Source: Torreya grandis (Eukaryota > Streptophyta > Pinopsida > Cupressales > Taxaceae). Taken from it: DNA of 64,000 nucleotides. Under the pieces are notes generated by a model, which saw only the letters and a list, made by a program, of their open reading frames with translations, searched no databases and was not told the DNA's origin. How positions within the stretch are numbered: position 1 is the stretch's first letter; each line of letters opens with the position of its first letter. The DNA is taken from NCBI GenBank assembly GCA_037957365.1, contig JARHVA010008349.1, positions 422,501 through 486,500 of the forward strand, written 5' to 3'. The position numbers and the translations under genes were made by a program. Positions 11,501 through 24,330 of the stretch are shown here, piece after piece.

Positions 11501-13414
11501 TGTTGAATTTTCACATATTTAACTCTCCAATTGTGTATAAATGTAATTTTGACACTTATCAAAATCTAGATTTTGGGGAGGTCTTTCAGCTTTCATAATT
11601 GGATTTAGATACATTTCATAGGACAAGTCCCCATGATCATGTCGCATGACATGATCTCATAGCTTATCAAGTATTGAATATGTACTCACACTTCTAAAAT
11701 TTGGCTTCTTAAGAAGTGACCACATGTCACAATCTCAAAACTTCAATCTCATATTGTATATATAAACCACTTAATTATGCATTGCCTTTACATATCTCTG
11801 AATGCCTAAGATCATACCACATTGAATTATCTCAAGACTCTAAGGTATTTGACACTTAAACATTTTAATAATAATTCATATGTGTTGACTAAATAAGAGC
11901 ATGCCATGCGTCATGGTTTTAATGTTCTTTTACATTTGATACTTAGTTGATTTTAGAATTATGTTTATTTGAATTTTTCGTGAGATCCAAGCCATCAATG
12001 ATGCCACATGGCATCTTTATGTTGAATATTCCATCAGAGGACTTTCTTGTTTGAATAAACCCTCTTAATACTTAGTTTTTATGATGATGTCATGTGGCAT
12101 CATCATGGTCCTTAAGTCCTCAGAGCTTCTATGGAATGTCATTGAAATTTCACTCCCTTACTCTCTGATATTGATCCATGTGGTATAATCTCAAGGCTTT
12201 AGGCCATGGGATGAATATAATTTTTTTTTTGCTCATATCACTCAATCTATCAACACATGGATAGATCACTAAAGCTCAAGATCTGACATAACTTTGAACT
12301 ATTGACTGCTTCCCTCTGATATTTGGGTGCCCAAGATTAGGCCATGTGTTAAAATATTGTAAGGATGGAGCTTAGAAGGCTTAACAATTTTTAAATGAGC
12401 CACCTCCCATAGAATATAAATGCCCATGATTTTGAAAACTAGAAAATATCGATGGCTTGAGGTCGTTAAAATATGTATACAGAAAAGTATAAATTAAAAA
12501 TAAAACACTGGAGTAAACAATTTATAAGATAATCAAAGATTCAAATGCAATAAATAAACAAAGGAAAACTTGATTTTACATATATCAAACATAGCCATTG
12601 ACTAAAATCAAGGTAATTTCACATAATTTAAACCACCAAGGAAACTTAATCGACTTGAGAAAGTCATAGACAAAGTTGTCTCAAAAGAATATTTAGCCTA
12701 GTTGACATGGATAAATGCATTTTAAAGCCTATTTTAAATGAAAGCATGGTTAAACAAGCACCGATCTGAGTTAAATAAATCATTTTTAAATGTTAAATGA
12801 ATATTTCAAATTGATAATATGACCATTTAAAATTCTTTAATAATTAAGTCTAAGGTCCAAATGTCATAAACTATTTAAATTGTACCTTTTCTATTTTAAT
12901 ACCTAAAATAGGTTATGCTTTAAGAATTAAGGTACAAATATTTGAAGACAAAGACCTTTAAATGGACAATGAACAAAATAAGCTAATTTTGGAGGATGCA
13001 CAATAATGGTTTTCAAAGGAAGAATAATTAAACCTATAATGAATCACTTTCAATATTGATCTTAAAATGACATGAATCACCTATAAATAGTAATGAATCA
13101 AAGCTAAATTTTTCTAAAATCAACCTCAATTGTCCAATTCTTAAGCTTGAACTTTAGACAAAAATTGTTTAGCCATTTTGAAAAATTGGCTAAGCAAAGA
13201 TAAGTAATTTTAATCAAACCAACTTGAAACATGAGTTAAATACTAAAAATTAAAATATAAGACATCAAATTCAATGAAAATCACAAACAAGGTCATACAA
13301 GTATGCAAGAACATGAAAATAAAATAACTATGTTGTAGCAAGAGGGTCCCCATGTGATATTTTGAATAATGCGACATGTTGGATGCAACAAAATCTTTTG
13401 GAAAATTTTAATTG
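8571..13414. other. AT-rich non-coding part of copy 1
   Basis: Nearly 5 kb without recognisable protein. It is collinear with about 24331-29106 of copy 2. It may be the LTR and leader of the gypsy element whose gag-protease lies to its left, but I could not place an LTR end or PBS with confidence. It contains the 81-bp tandem duplication listed separately. Confidence 0.5.
10408..10569. repeat. 81-bp tandem duplication (two units)
   Basis: Units 10408-10488 and 10489-10569 start GACACAATGCTTTGATGAAT and differ at two bases. Copy 2 of the large segment has only one unit (about 26178), so this duplication is younger than the 8.9-kb duplication. Confidence 0.95.
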
Positions 13415-13683
13415 TCCTTTCAATAATATAATTTAGTTTTATATTATATTTATAGACTCAAGTTCAAGACCAAAAACTTATAATAAATTAATAAATCAAG
13501 AATAATGTTTATACAATCCTCTAGATCATGAGATGTTATTTCTTTCAAATGACTAGCTTGCAAGGTGTTTTCAATTGTGTAGAATTGAGTTGAAAGTGAA
13601 ACTTTAGATTTTTAGGGTGTTTTAAAATAATTTATATTTTTTTAGATAAATATCATTCACACTCCCTATCATGAATGGATAAA
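13415..13683. repeat. Internal diverged repeat R1 (copy 1)
   Basis: About 270 bp that aligns with 15471-15744: TCCTTTC at the start, GACTCAAGT, AGATCATGAG, GCAAGGTGTTT, TTAGATAAATATCA and CCCTATCATGAATGGATAAA in the same order. Both repeats exist in copy 2 as well. Confidence 0.8.
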
Positions 13684-13748
13684 GGAGACTGCCTAAAATT
13701 TATATTTATAGGTGTTATTAAAAATTATGAAATCACACTAAAATCATT

Positions 13749-13870
<122 letters not shown>

Positions 13871-14469
13871 TGTTTCCATCATATTCTCAAGATTGAAGAG
13901 AGAGCTATAATCTTTAGTCATGCATTATCAGAGTAGGAGTAGTGGAATAAGTTGGGTCTTCTAGAGGCATGAAGATGTCCTAACCATTAACCTAGAGAAT
14001 CCTATGTCATTTATCTCTACTCACCTTTATTGCAAAGGGGAATGTGAATTAAGATTATGAGTGTATTTTTTATCATTTATCTCTAACATTCTCCCCAAAA
14101 TCTGATTCAACATCAATGAATGGTGATACTATAATTTCAATCTTCATAGAATCACTAAACCTACTACAGTATCCATTGGAGGTATAGGCCATTTTTTCAA
14201 CACTAATGATATTATATTTTATCATATTTTTCATTCTATAATATTTCAATATTATCATATTTTAATATGGTGTTTTTTTATTCCTCTTATTATGCAGTTT
14301 ATATCACTAAATATATATTAAAAACTTATAAATTATGGTTATGGTTATTCAATCATTAAAATGATCATATTATTGGAAAATAATTATGGTGTTTGAAAAT
14401 TATTGTGGAATTTGATTAAACTGATAGACTATGAATTAAAATTATGGTTAAATGAACATCACATTTGCA

Positions 14470-14670
14470 TGTGAAAGCATTGCTTTGCATACAAAATCAT
14501 CACAATGGTTATGTATGAATTGCAATTCTTTTATATGTAAAATCTTCATATAGCATACAAAAGCATCACACATGATATAAAATCACCATGAAGCATACAA
14601 AATCTTCATATAAAAGCATCACATATCATAAAAACTCAATTCATACCATATAAAATCATCGTATAACATA
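14470..14670. repeat. Degenerate 20-bp tandem repeat (CATACAAAATCATCATATA type)
   Basis: Repeated variants of ATACAAAATCATCATATA, ATATAAAATCATC and CATACAAAAGCATCACA spaced about 15 to 25 bp. The same array is in copy 2 at 30180-30400 with different unit order and number. Confidence 0.75.
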
Positions 14671-15470
14671 TAAAATTGTAGTGTAGAGAACAAGAAAAAA
14701 AATCCATCATGGATGAGAACAAGAAATTTATTGTCAACAAGATTCATTTGAAACAACATGGTAATATTATTTTATAAGTTTTTTACACATAATCATAGTA
14801 ATACCCACTTATTACATGAGGATTGACCCAGTGAGTAAGAACATCAAAACTATGTTCTTCTCTCAGAGTAACCATGTTCAAGGTCTGATATTTCTTGGAG
14901 TAAAAGTGGTATAAGTAATTATAATTTTTTTGGTCTACTTCACCACCTCTAAAATTATTTAAATTAAATGGAAAAAATAAAATTATTTAGCTTGTTAAAT
15001 TCTTTTTATTGAGTGGAGCTAGTGCTCGGCTTATTTATGGTTAGAATGTTCCCGATTTTACATGGATATCAAAATTGAAAAACATTTTATATTAATTTAC
15101 TAAAAATGTATACATTATTAGTTGTTAAAAAATAAAGTCACTATAATGAAATAACACTCTAAATGCATGTGCACATTTTGGTATATTTTTGTAGAATATA
15201 ACCATATTTGGGAATAACACCCTCTCATTCATTTAGAGTTAATAAAATAATATGTCTATTTCAAGGTAAACTTTAAGGAACTTGAAAAACAATTATAAAA
15301 TTGGTGGTGATTTTTTATAAAATGTGATTTTCTAGGGTGTCAAATATAGAAATATTTACCTCATTTATGAGAGAAAAAAATAGAAAAAACTCATAAATTT
15401 CTTGTGGATGGAATGTCGAATCTTGCCTAATTTATATAATTTATTAAAATATTTTTTTGAATTTTTGTTT

Positions 15471-15744
15471 TCCTTTCAAGGTTAGGTTTCACTTGTCTGT
15501 TCTATTTATGGACTCAAGTGAAATATGGAAAACATATCATAATTTAATAAAGTATGAATAGTGTTTCTACAATCATAAAGATCATGAGGTGTCATTTTTA
15601 TTAGATAACTAGATTGCAAGGTGTTTAGAATGGTGGATAACTAAGTAGAAAGTGAAACTCTAGTCTTTGAGGGTGATCTAAAATATTTCCTCTTTTGTTA
15701 GATAAATATCAATCGCACAAGGTTCCCTATCATGAATGGATAAA
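15471..15744. repeat. Internal diverged repeat R2 (copy 1)
   Basis: Direct, diverged partner of 13415-13683, about 2,060 bp downstream. The two may be LTR remnants of a short, very old element, since both predate the 8.9-kb duplication, but no PBS or PPT is visible. Confidence 0.8.
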
Positions 15745-16107
15745 CTACCAGTTTCCCTAAAGGGGAAATTTACACTAATAGGAGTGTTTCTTGATGCTTT
15801 GGTGAAGTAGGGTTATGTAAAGATAAATAGTTTAAATCGACATTTTTATCACACTCAAAACCCATAACCATTGACTTGTTCTATATTTTGTCCAAAAATC
15901 ATTAATAAATGATAATTTGATAATTTTTATGGAGATGATGGTGTAAAATGAGGTTGTGTGTTCATTCATAGAACATGAAAATGAGGCATGTTAAGAAGAC
16001 ACATTCCATTTTATGATAAGATTAACCAGCAACAAGGTGGTGGGGAATGGTAAAGCCATACAAAAATTGAAGTGTTTAAATATTTTAAGGTGAGTTGGGT
16101 GTTTTTG

Positions 16108-16112
16108 ATATG
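16108..16112. other. Candidate 5-bp target-site duplication, left (ATATG)
   Basis: ATATG directly precedes TGTACCATAG. The same five bases directly follow ...GACCTCA at 22924-22928. Confidence 0.6.
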
Positions 16113-16335
16113 TGTACCATAGATGTCCTTATTATTCAAGAATACTTCTCATTTTAAATTTCTAGGAATTCAGAGCATGAGTATCAAATTGTGGCAACTT
16201 GATGTTACCTATGGTGAAATAGCAAACAAATAATGTTTAACTATCACCATAAATTTATATTAATTAATGATTAGGAGCCATCATGGTCTAATTATCTATG
16301 AAATGCTAGTATCTATTCTAATAATTAGTGAAATA

Positions 16336-17159
16336 TTAACCAAACTTAAGATACAAACTAATCTAGATGGATATTTATAATGAATTCTAAGCTACAATGA
16401 TCTAGTTAAAAAAGAGCAATGAGATGAGTAGGGTAGAAAGAAAACAATTGATTGTTTATCTTAACCTCAAAAATTATGGAAAATATTCAATTGCAATTGA
16501 GTATGCATTCAAACCAATATATAGTGCAAAGTATCCTAAGTTCATATCTCACTATACACCAGGCAAACTTCAAAGGATGATGTAAAGAATCACAAGTAAG
16601 AACTAGGTTTACTTTAAAGATATAGTACTATTATCAAATAACATTTACACATCTAAATATAGAGCAAAATTAAGTGAGGAAAACCTTGGATCCTTCAATT
16701 AATATAGCATATACATAAATTAGAAACCCTATGATCAAAGATGTAGCCTAGAATTAAAAGAAACTATTCAAATTTTAGACACAAAACTAGAAATTGAGAG
16801 AAAAGCTATATTAACAATTGACATATCAAATATGGAAAATATTTGTATAATTCCTATATTATAATAATTTCTCCAAGTATACAAAATTTGCTCAAAATTC
16901 TTCCCTTTTATAAGATGGTAATACATGCCTTTTATATAAAGATAAGGTAGTACACCGGCCAGTTATAAGATACAACTATACAAAAGATAAGGACAACTAT
17001 CCTTTAGAAAGCTCTAGAATAATCTTGTCTCTCAAAATTAGACTGACCTAGAGATAATATGCTAACAAACTAGAAAATTCCTTACAAAATAATATTCCCT
17101 ATTTCAAATATTAAAATGTTTTACAAATAAAGAATATCAATCAGTTTGGTGGGCCCATT
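16336..17159. other. Left non-coding part of 6.8-kb insertion
   Basis: AT-rich, no domain seen. By orientation it would hold the 3' terminal region of a minus-strand element. Confidence 0.4.
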
Positions 17160-20100
17160 GCGAGGGACTTCCATGTTGCTATTATAGAAGTTCCATGGCC
17201 TTCTAATGTTTTTATTTAATAAGCTCTAGATCCACAACTAGATTTAGGAGTAAAACCTCTTCCTAATCAGCTAGATCATTAACATCCCTATCATCTCTAT
17301 CCATAGCTTCTTTTATTCTCTTAGCTTTTACAATATTTTCCTCTATCATGAAGATCATGCCTAGAATCCTACCATTATCACTACCTGACTTGCCTTAGAT
17401 CTTAACCTTTACTTAATTCATCACTAAAATTACTCTATGTTTGTAATCTACATCATGAATAAGACCTAGGGTTGTAATTTTGGTAGGATTAGCCATCATA
17501 GTGCCTAGGGGTTACTCAATCCTAGTGATCAATTCTTTATCATCAGCCAAGAGTCTACCCAAATTCTTTGTCCATGCACTTAGACTCTAGATTTTATCCA
17601 CTACTATTCCCAATATGGAATTCAAGTGAGCCATGGTAATATATTTGAATTTAAGAATCATGTTCCCAACCAAAATGCTAATGATATCCTTTATCTTGGT
17701 CTCTACCTCTTGTCACTCTGTTATTAATCCCTTAGCTACCATACCTTGTTGGCCTAAGGCATCCTATCTTAGCTTTATTGATTTCAAAGAATCAAACATA
17801 TCAAAGAATGATGCTTCAAGCATGGTTATTATTGCAGTAGGCAATGATAAAATGGCATGTTTCTAAGTTTTCCTTTTCCTTTTCCAAATTTTGAATTTTC
17901 TATGTCATGCCCCTAATGTTAGCTCTGACTTGGGCATTATGAGCCTTCGATAGGCTTTAAATATCTTCCTCATGGATAGGAACCTCACTAAGTTGCTACC
18001 TTCAAACTAGAGTTAAGCCTATAAAGGGCTCAACCTTCTAGAAAGCGAACTCCTCAATTCCATCCATGGCTTTCCTTGTTGTGACCCTTTCCAATCCAGT
18101 TGTCTCTGGATTGAACTTCACAGTGGTGGATGTCTCTGTGAATTGTGGAGGTTATGGAACCTCTATATTTATGTTATTTAATGCTCCTATAGAATCCATC
18201 TTCTTGACATCTAGGCTTGAAGTAGTCAAAATCCTTCTTTCTTCTTGTTCTTTCATTAAATCCCTTATCCATGGCTTAATTTCTTCATGTACATCAACAT
18301 TGATAGATTGGGTCAAGGCCTAAGAGTGGGAGTGGGAAGGGATCTTCTATAGATTTTCATACACAAACCAATCAAGGATGATTGGTTCATGAATAGGGAA
18401 ATCCAAACTAAACAAGTTGATCTCACTTTTAGGATGTTTGAGGGTCAAATTTGGCCTTTTCCTTGATCCAATAGAGACCAATGCCAACTTTTCCTTTCTC
18501 TTTTCTTGATGTGCCACTGGGACTATGTCAAGGGATATTTATTTCCTTTTCTCTTCCTACCCAACTTGTTTTACTTGAATTTAATCTTATTCAACAGTTG
18601 CTTATTCTTCCTTAGAACCATAATCCTTATCAAGGTCTTTAAGGGCATGCTCTACTATTTCATCAGACTCAAGGGCAATCAACTCCAAGTGCTCAATTAC
18701 AGATTGTGGTGTCTAAGGGGAGCTAAGGATGAAGTCCCCTCACCAGGTCTTTGATCCAACTTATCCTTGATAGTGTCTTATACATTTTGTGCATGGGGAT
18801 ATGGGAGTTCCATTTAAGGTTGTTCCTAAGGTGGCCTATAAGGTCTAGGAAACAAATGGTACTGTAAGAGATGTATTTGCCTTATGTCCCCTACTAGGTT
18901 GTTATCATTGGTCAGTCTATGTATAAACTTGAGGTTGATTCTCTTAAACTAGGCCAAAACTTTCTCAAAGTTACTAGCTTTTATGTACAAGGTGTCATGA
19001 GGGCCCATTTTATGCTCATAGACTATTTTGGTTAGTTACTTGTTCTTCAAATGTGTGCCTACTACATTCTTAGGATCTCACTATCTAAGATCATCTAATT
19101 GAAATGAAAAAAGTCCCTATGCCTAGACATGGTGTCCACCTGTTTCCAATCTTTTAAAAACATTATTCCTATGGTCAAAGAAAAGGGATGGAGGAGACCC
19201 TTCCTTTTTTATTTGCATACTTCATCAACACCATGAATGAGATGAGATGTAATTTCCTATTTTTCCAGCTTGGGAGGAACATAGATAGGCAATTTATAGG
19301 GTTGGGTTAGAAATCCCTCAATTCTAATAAATATATAATCTAGATAAAACCAAATATCACCCATCAGCTACACACATTTCTTGATCAAAGGGTGAACCTT
19401 GGGCATGGGAATTCTCATGATGGTCTCCACCAACATAGGATAGACACAATCACATATAAATTGCATGTGGTTCCTATACTTGAAGATGTGCAGTTTTGAG
19501 TAGTGGTGGGAGATGGTGGTTTTACCTTCAGGAGAGTAGTTCTTGATGCCGGGGATCTTAGTGGAAGCCATTAGGGCATCCAACAAATAAGATATCATGT
19601 AAAATTTCTTGTTTGTCTTCCTTTTGGTTGCAGTGAATTATTTTCTTAGGAAGACACTAATCATATATCCTATTAGAGGGACAAGCTCTTTCTCCACCAT
19701 AAAGTAAACATATAAAACCCAAGACTTGTTAACATAAGTGGTGATAGGAGCTTTAGATACTCTATTTAATAGGGTCATGATTACTATAATCCCTTACCTA
19801 AACTAGATAATGGGGATCCTTCCCTCAAAATATAAAAATACATGGTTTCTTTGGAACAACCATGGTCTAAGGATGGTGTTTAGGTCATGCTCAGTGGCCC
19901 ATCCTTTGATTTTGGATAAGTCTACATGGGGTTTTGGTAATTTATAATACCTCATAAAGGATAGTGGGGAAATGTAGGCAAACCTCCTAGATATTCTGTC
20001 ATAGATAATCCAATCACCATCAATTCTACAATAAATGAAAAATAGAGAAGGGATGTTAATGCAGTAAAGTACCTCTGATTTCAAAGTTGCATGGTGGAGG

Positions 20101-20335
20101 CTATGCATTTGACCATGACTAGGTCATAGTATTTTATTCTTACTATGGCAATCTTATGCTCCTCCTTGGTGATGGGTTTTAGTTCCTTTATGGTAAAGAA
20201 GAGTTCAAACCATTTCTTATTTCCATTGTTCAAGGCGATGACATCTAGATCTGTATCCTTGAAAACCTTTTCTTCATTTTTTATAGATAGGTAAAAATCT
20301 ATCTCATCTCTCAATTATTGTCTTTGAGTTGCCAT
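17160..20335 (-). pseudogene. Unidentified 3.2-kb coding relic of the inserted element
   Basis: Minus-strand reading from ATG at 20335 (MATQRQ) gives coding-like sequence in blocks. The first is an N-terminal basic/acidic segment (about 20314-20081) and the second is rich in aromatic residues (20108-19803; GDWIIYDRISRRFAYISP, KIKGWATEHDLNTILRPW). A third block at 19598-19368 has SPEGKTTISHHYSKLHIFKY, then comes a Pro/Tyr-rich hinge (about 18900-18830). A predicted coiled coil (KIQNLEKEKENLET near 17910-17870) and an acidic C-terminal part near 17300 complete the relic. Stops and frameshifts break it. I recognise no protease, RT, RNase H or integrase motif. It may be a gag-like or extra ORF of a large plant retroelement; function is unknown. 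Confidence 0.5.
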
Positions 20336-22923
20336 GGATTATATGAATGCAAATTATTCACAATTGTATTGTAATTGGTCTCTAATTATCTCTTTTGCAT
20401 TTAAAAAACATAATTAAGCTACCTTTTGAATTCATCAGTAATCAATCCAAGTTTACTTAGAGTCCTTTTATGCAAGTCTAGGGATTAGAAGCTTTAATAG
20501 TGGTAGCTCATTTAGAGTTTATCTCATACATGCTTTGGATTTGATTTATACCTTTGCCTTTATACTTTTTCATTCTGGGGCATACAAGATCTCTTCCTTT
20601 TTTGTTTTTTGTTTGTGTGGTGGTTATGTGGCATCAATATATAAACTTTCACAAAAAAATTCATAAATCACTTTTGAGCACTAATTATTAACATTTAAAA
20701 ATTCCCCCATTTGCTTTACACCATCAAATCAAGATCCTGCGAGTGACTGTGAACTATTGATTATGATCTAGGACCTCATTCATTATTGGCTCATTTTGGT
20801 CTTGAGTCCTATGGTTGTGCTACTTGGCACCTCCATGAGGTCTCTGAGCTCTATTACCTTTGTCATTTTCACTTTGAACATCTTTTCTACATGCATCAAG
20901 CCCATGGGCTCTCAGAGATTCATTGAAAAAGTCATTGGCACCTTCACACCATTAGATCATTCTCCCATGATCAAGCCTGAACTGTAGGATCTACAAAGAT
21001 GCACAAGCCTTAAATTAGCACATAGGCATAAAATAACTTAGGCTAAAATTCTTTTACCTAATTCTATTTCATATTAATAAACACAAATAGACTTAGGTTA
21101 AAGCATTTTATTCTAAGTTTTAAATCAAAGAACTAGGCAGGGACTTAGGTTTTAAATACCTTAGGCTAATGTTTCTTTTGTGTTTATTAAATATGAAATG
21201 AACTTAAAGCTAAAATGTTTATACCTAAGTCTCCTAGATTTATACAAAGGGGACCATGGATAAATATTTTAGGCCAAAGTTTACGTTGAATTTAAATAAT
21301 ACAACATATATTCTGGCCTAAAATATTCATGTCAAGCCTATAAAACATGCTCAAAAGGGTCAAAATGGTATAATGATCTAGTGCCAAATAAATTTTTATT
21401 GCATTAATAAACAAACTAAAACCTTTGATTAAAATCATTTGCTCTAAGTTCTACATCAAAAATATTGTTTGAAATAAGACTTAGTATAAGTCTATAGCCT
21501 AAGGTTCATAGTATTTAAATAAAATATAATAGGGATCTTAAGGTATAGACTTAGGCTAAGTTCATTTTGCATATACTTAGACCATAAGACCATTTAAATA
21601 TTTGCAGTTCAAAGATTTATAGGTTTTGATCATCTTTCAAGGGATTTCATTAGTTTTCAAGGTAGTTCATAAGCTTTTTAGCAACATTTTGCAATGCACC
21701 TTAGTCTTGATAAAAATAATTCAATAACTTAAATTTGATGATCTCATAGACATCAAATACATCCTCATAAATGTCAAATAATGATCCTAATAACGTTAAT
21801 TTGAATCTCATGAAGTTCTAAGATTTGATGGGTTTAAATTTGATGGTTGTACATACATCAAATACATCCTCACATATGTCAAATAACGGTCATGCAGACA
21901 TCAAATATAATCTCATCAAACTCTTGTGTTCCAATGCGAGAGTGCCACTTAGCACCTCCAAAAGGCCTCTCAGGATCTCAGACTCAATTTACTCCATTGG
22001 ATCAAGAATAATGATGAATCAAGATCCATCCAATCATGATTTAGGATCTTGCTCATGATTGGTCTTTTTTGAAATGTGGACCCCTTTACTTTTAATCTTT
22101 GAATGTTGCAGTGACACATGGAAACTTTGCAGAGCTCCTAGGCTTTTGAATTTTCAATGATTTATTCACTCCATCCAAGTAAAAGGTTGTAAGGATGTGT
22201 GGATCATTGGATGTTATGAGTTATATGCTTTTTAAGTTAGGATCCATTTCTTCCGCACTTCATTGGATCAAGGCCCGTGATAAAGCGTAGATTGTTGGAT
22301 CTACAAGATACATGGAAATTAAGTTAGGACCCATAATAAAGGAAATTCTTAGGATAAAGTGTTAAGTCTAAGGTCTTGTTCATATTAATAAATACATCAG
22401 GGCCTTATGATTAAAACTTTAGGCTAAAAGGGTAACAAAGGGACCATGTTATAAAATAAAAGGGACCTTACAAAACTGAATATAGGCTCAGTTAGAAATA
22501 ATAAGGAACTAACGGGGAAGATACTAAAAGGGACCAAACATATTTTAGGCTAAAGTTTTATTTATGTTAAAAAACATGACTAAGCTTTAAACATGAAACT
22601 TGTTCTCAAGTCCAAAATTAGTTTAAAATTCTCATGCCAATTAATTCTTGCCAAATTCAAATTTGAACTGAGGGTTTGTGCTAGGGTTTTAAAACATGAA
22701 TCCATGAGCAAGAATGCAATGAAACCTATAAATTAAAGACATGAATACTAGTCATTAGTAAGGTTAGATAAGCTTAAAACTAACCATAAATCAATACCCA
22801 AGTTTGACATAGTGGATGATCTTCAAATTCTAAATAATATCCAAAACAGGCCATAATTGTAAGTTTAGGCTTCAAAATATCTCAAGGATGCCAATTTTTT
22901 AAAAAAGGGGTATGTTGACCTCA
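20336..22923. other. Right non-coding part of 6.8-kb insertion with dispersed short repeats
   Basis: About 2.6 kb upstream of the minus-strand coding relic. The motif TTAGGCTAAA and variants recur near 21037, 21088, 21160, 21270, 21551, 22408 and 22543. A 45-bp block (CACTTGGCACCTCC-like) near 20816 recurs near 21938, and CATATTAATAAA is repeated near 21071 and 22380. This looks like an LTR or leader built from diverged repeats. Confidence 0.5.
21751..21888. repeat. Two copies of a 33-bp repeat, 105 bp apart
   Basis: CATCAAATACATCCTCA followed by ATGTCAAATAA occurs at 21751-21783 and 21856-21888 with few changes. Confidence 0.85.
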
Positions 22924-22928
22924 ATATG
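22924..22928. other. Candidate 5-bp target-site duplication, right (ATATG)
   Basis: Follows ...GACCTCA; partner of 16108-16112. Immediately after it the sequence of the interrupted copy 1 seems to resume. Confidence 0.6.
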
Positions 22929-23179
22929 TGGTGACCATGATGGTGAGGGGCCATGGTAGGTGGGTTTTTAATATGTATATTGTACTTAAACTAAATTATA
23001 AATTACCATGGAAAATTTTGTCATTTTATCTTTATCTACATTCATGTGTGTGTGTGTGTGTGTTTTATCATACACCCTTTTTTCATATTAGTTATTGGTT
23101 CTTCAATGTGGCATATTGGGCACTCTCAATTGAGAATTTTGGTGTGCTTTTTGATAGACCTACAACATTAAAATCTTTT

Positions 23180-24330
23180 GAGATATCAATATCTAAGATT
23201 TATTCACCTTCAGACTTGTTTAACTGAACTACCACTTTATCTAATTTGACAAGGATTAGTCATGGCTTCTTGTCAATCCCTAAATGGATAGCATTGGTAG
23301 AGGCACTAGAATAAACAAGGTAACTATGCATATTTTTACCAAATATTCATAATATTAACTAAAAGGGTAGAACCTCAGTCCTAGTCTTATGTATTATAAC
23401 ATTGATATTAATATTAGCCTTAAGTTTGAGTTCACTTATCTTATCTTTAAGAAACTTAAGAAATAAATCTTCTTGTTTAGTGATTTTTACTACTTCATGG
23501 TTGGTTATATTACCTTTTATCTTCTTCATATCCTCCACAATGTTGTAATTCATTTTTCTAGTGTAGGGCTAAATGTCACTTGACTTTGGTGGAGGTGATC
23601 ATTTATAGCTTTAAGATCAAGACGTGTAGCAACATTATCTAGTGTAGTTGAAGTAGTCAAAGGCTGATGTGACCTACTCCTAAGCATATAGTTTCATATC
23701 TAGTATTGATGGAAAGCTTGAATGTCATTGTTATTCTCTTTAGGCTGATTGTTTTTATATTAGGAAAGTCTAAATCCTCTAAAACCATGGTTTTGTTAAG
23801 TGATTTTGATGAACTAGGAGAATCAAAATGACTTGAAGTATTATGATCATTTGGGACAACCTCATATTCTTGCATTTCCTTTTGAATAATGTCAAAAGCA
23901 TGAAAAGAATCAACATAGTCAAGCTCCCCATGTTGGGTTGTGTTATGCACAAGGTACCAGATGGGTAGGGTGACCTCCATGATATTGAACTCAATAAATT
24001 TATTGGATGAAGACCCAAATTATTTCCTAGCTCTATTAAAGGGCCTATAATTGTATTGGTAAGTGAAAGTTGGGGTATAATTTCCACTACTCAAGTAACC
24101 CACTTGTTTTGTAAAGTGTAGTGAATTACTGCATAATCTCTGGACCATTATTTGGATTTCATCTAACTTAGGTTTTGTTGGTTATTGATATGAATTTTAC
24201 ATATTATTCATTACAACTTGAACTAATGCTCAATTATAATACTGAGGCATAAATTCATTACCAATTAAATTTAAAAATCCTAAATTATGATTAGGGACAA
24301 CATGTTTTAGATTGAGTTGGTTCATCATTG
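23180..24330 (-). pseudogene. Ty3/gypsy gag-protease remnant, copy 2
   Basis: Partner of the relic at 7400-8570. The gag-like N-terminal part is better preserved here: an open stretch at about 24087-23779, then WYLVHNTTQHGELDY at about 23955, where the cysteines of the expected CCHC box read Tyr, His and Tyr. The protease region keeps KLDKVVVQLNKSEGE near 23225, but its active site reads LVYSSAS (about 23325), so the catalytic Asp is lost. Stops are present. It is non-functional and shares most lesions with copy 1. Confidence 0.75.

Larger units (their letters stand above)
16113..22923 (-). mobile_element. 6.8-kb TG...CA-bounded insertion, probably a non-autonomous LTR-type element
   Basis: The insertion interrupts the 8.9-kb copy 1: similarity to copy 2 stops at about 16101 and the next shared block (TGGTGACCATGATGGTGA) resumes at 22929. 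The inserted piece starts TG, ends CA and is flanked by the 5-bp repeat ATATG, as expected for integrase-mediated insertion. Inside is a long minus-strand coding relic without a recognised pol domain. I could not identify two LTRs by eye, so LTR class is inferred from the ends and the duplication only. Alternatives are a strongly diverged LTR pair or a chance match of a short target duplication. Confidence 0.55.

Noticed and set aside
14470..14670. CRISPR-like array
   Set aside because: Repeats are degenerate, AT-rich and without unique spacers of constant length, and the DNA is eukaryotic.
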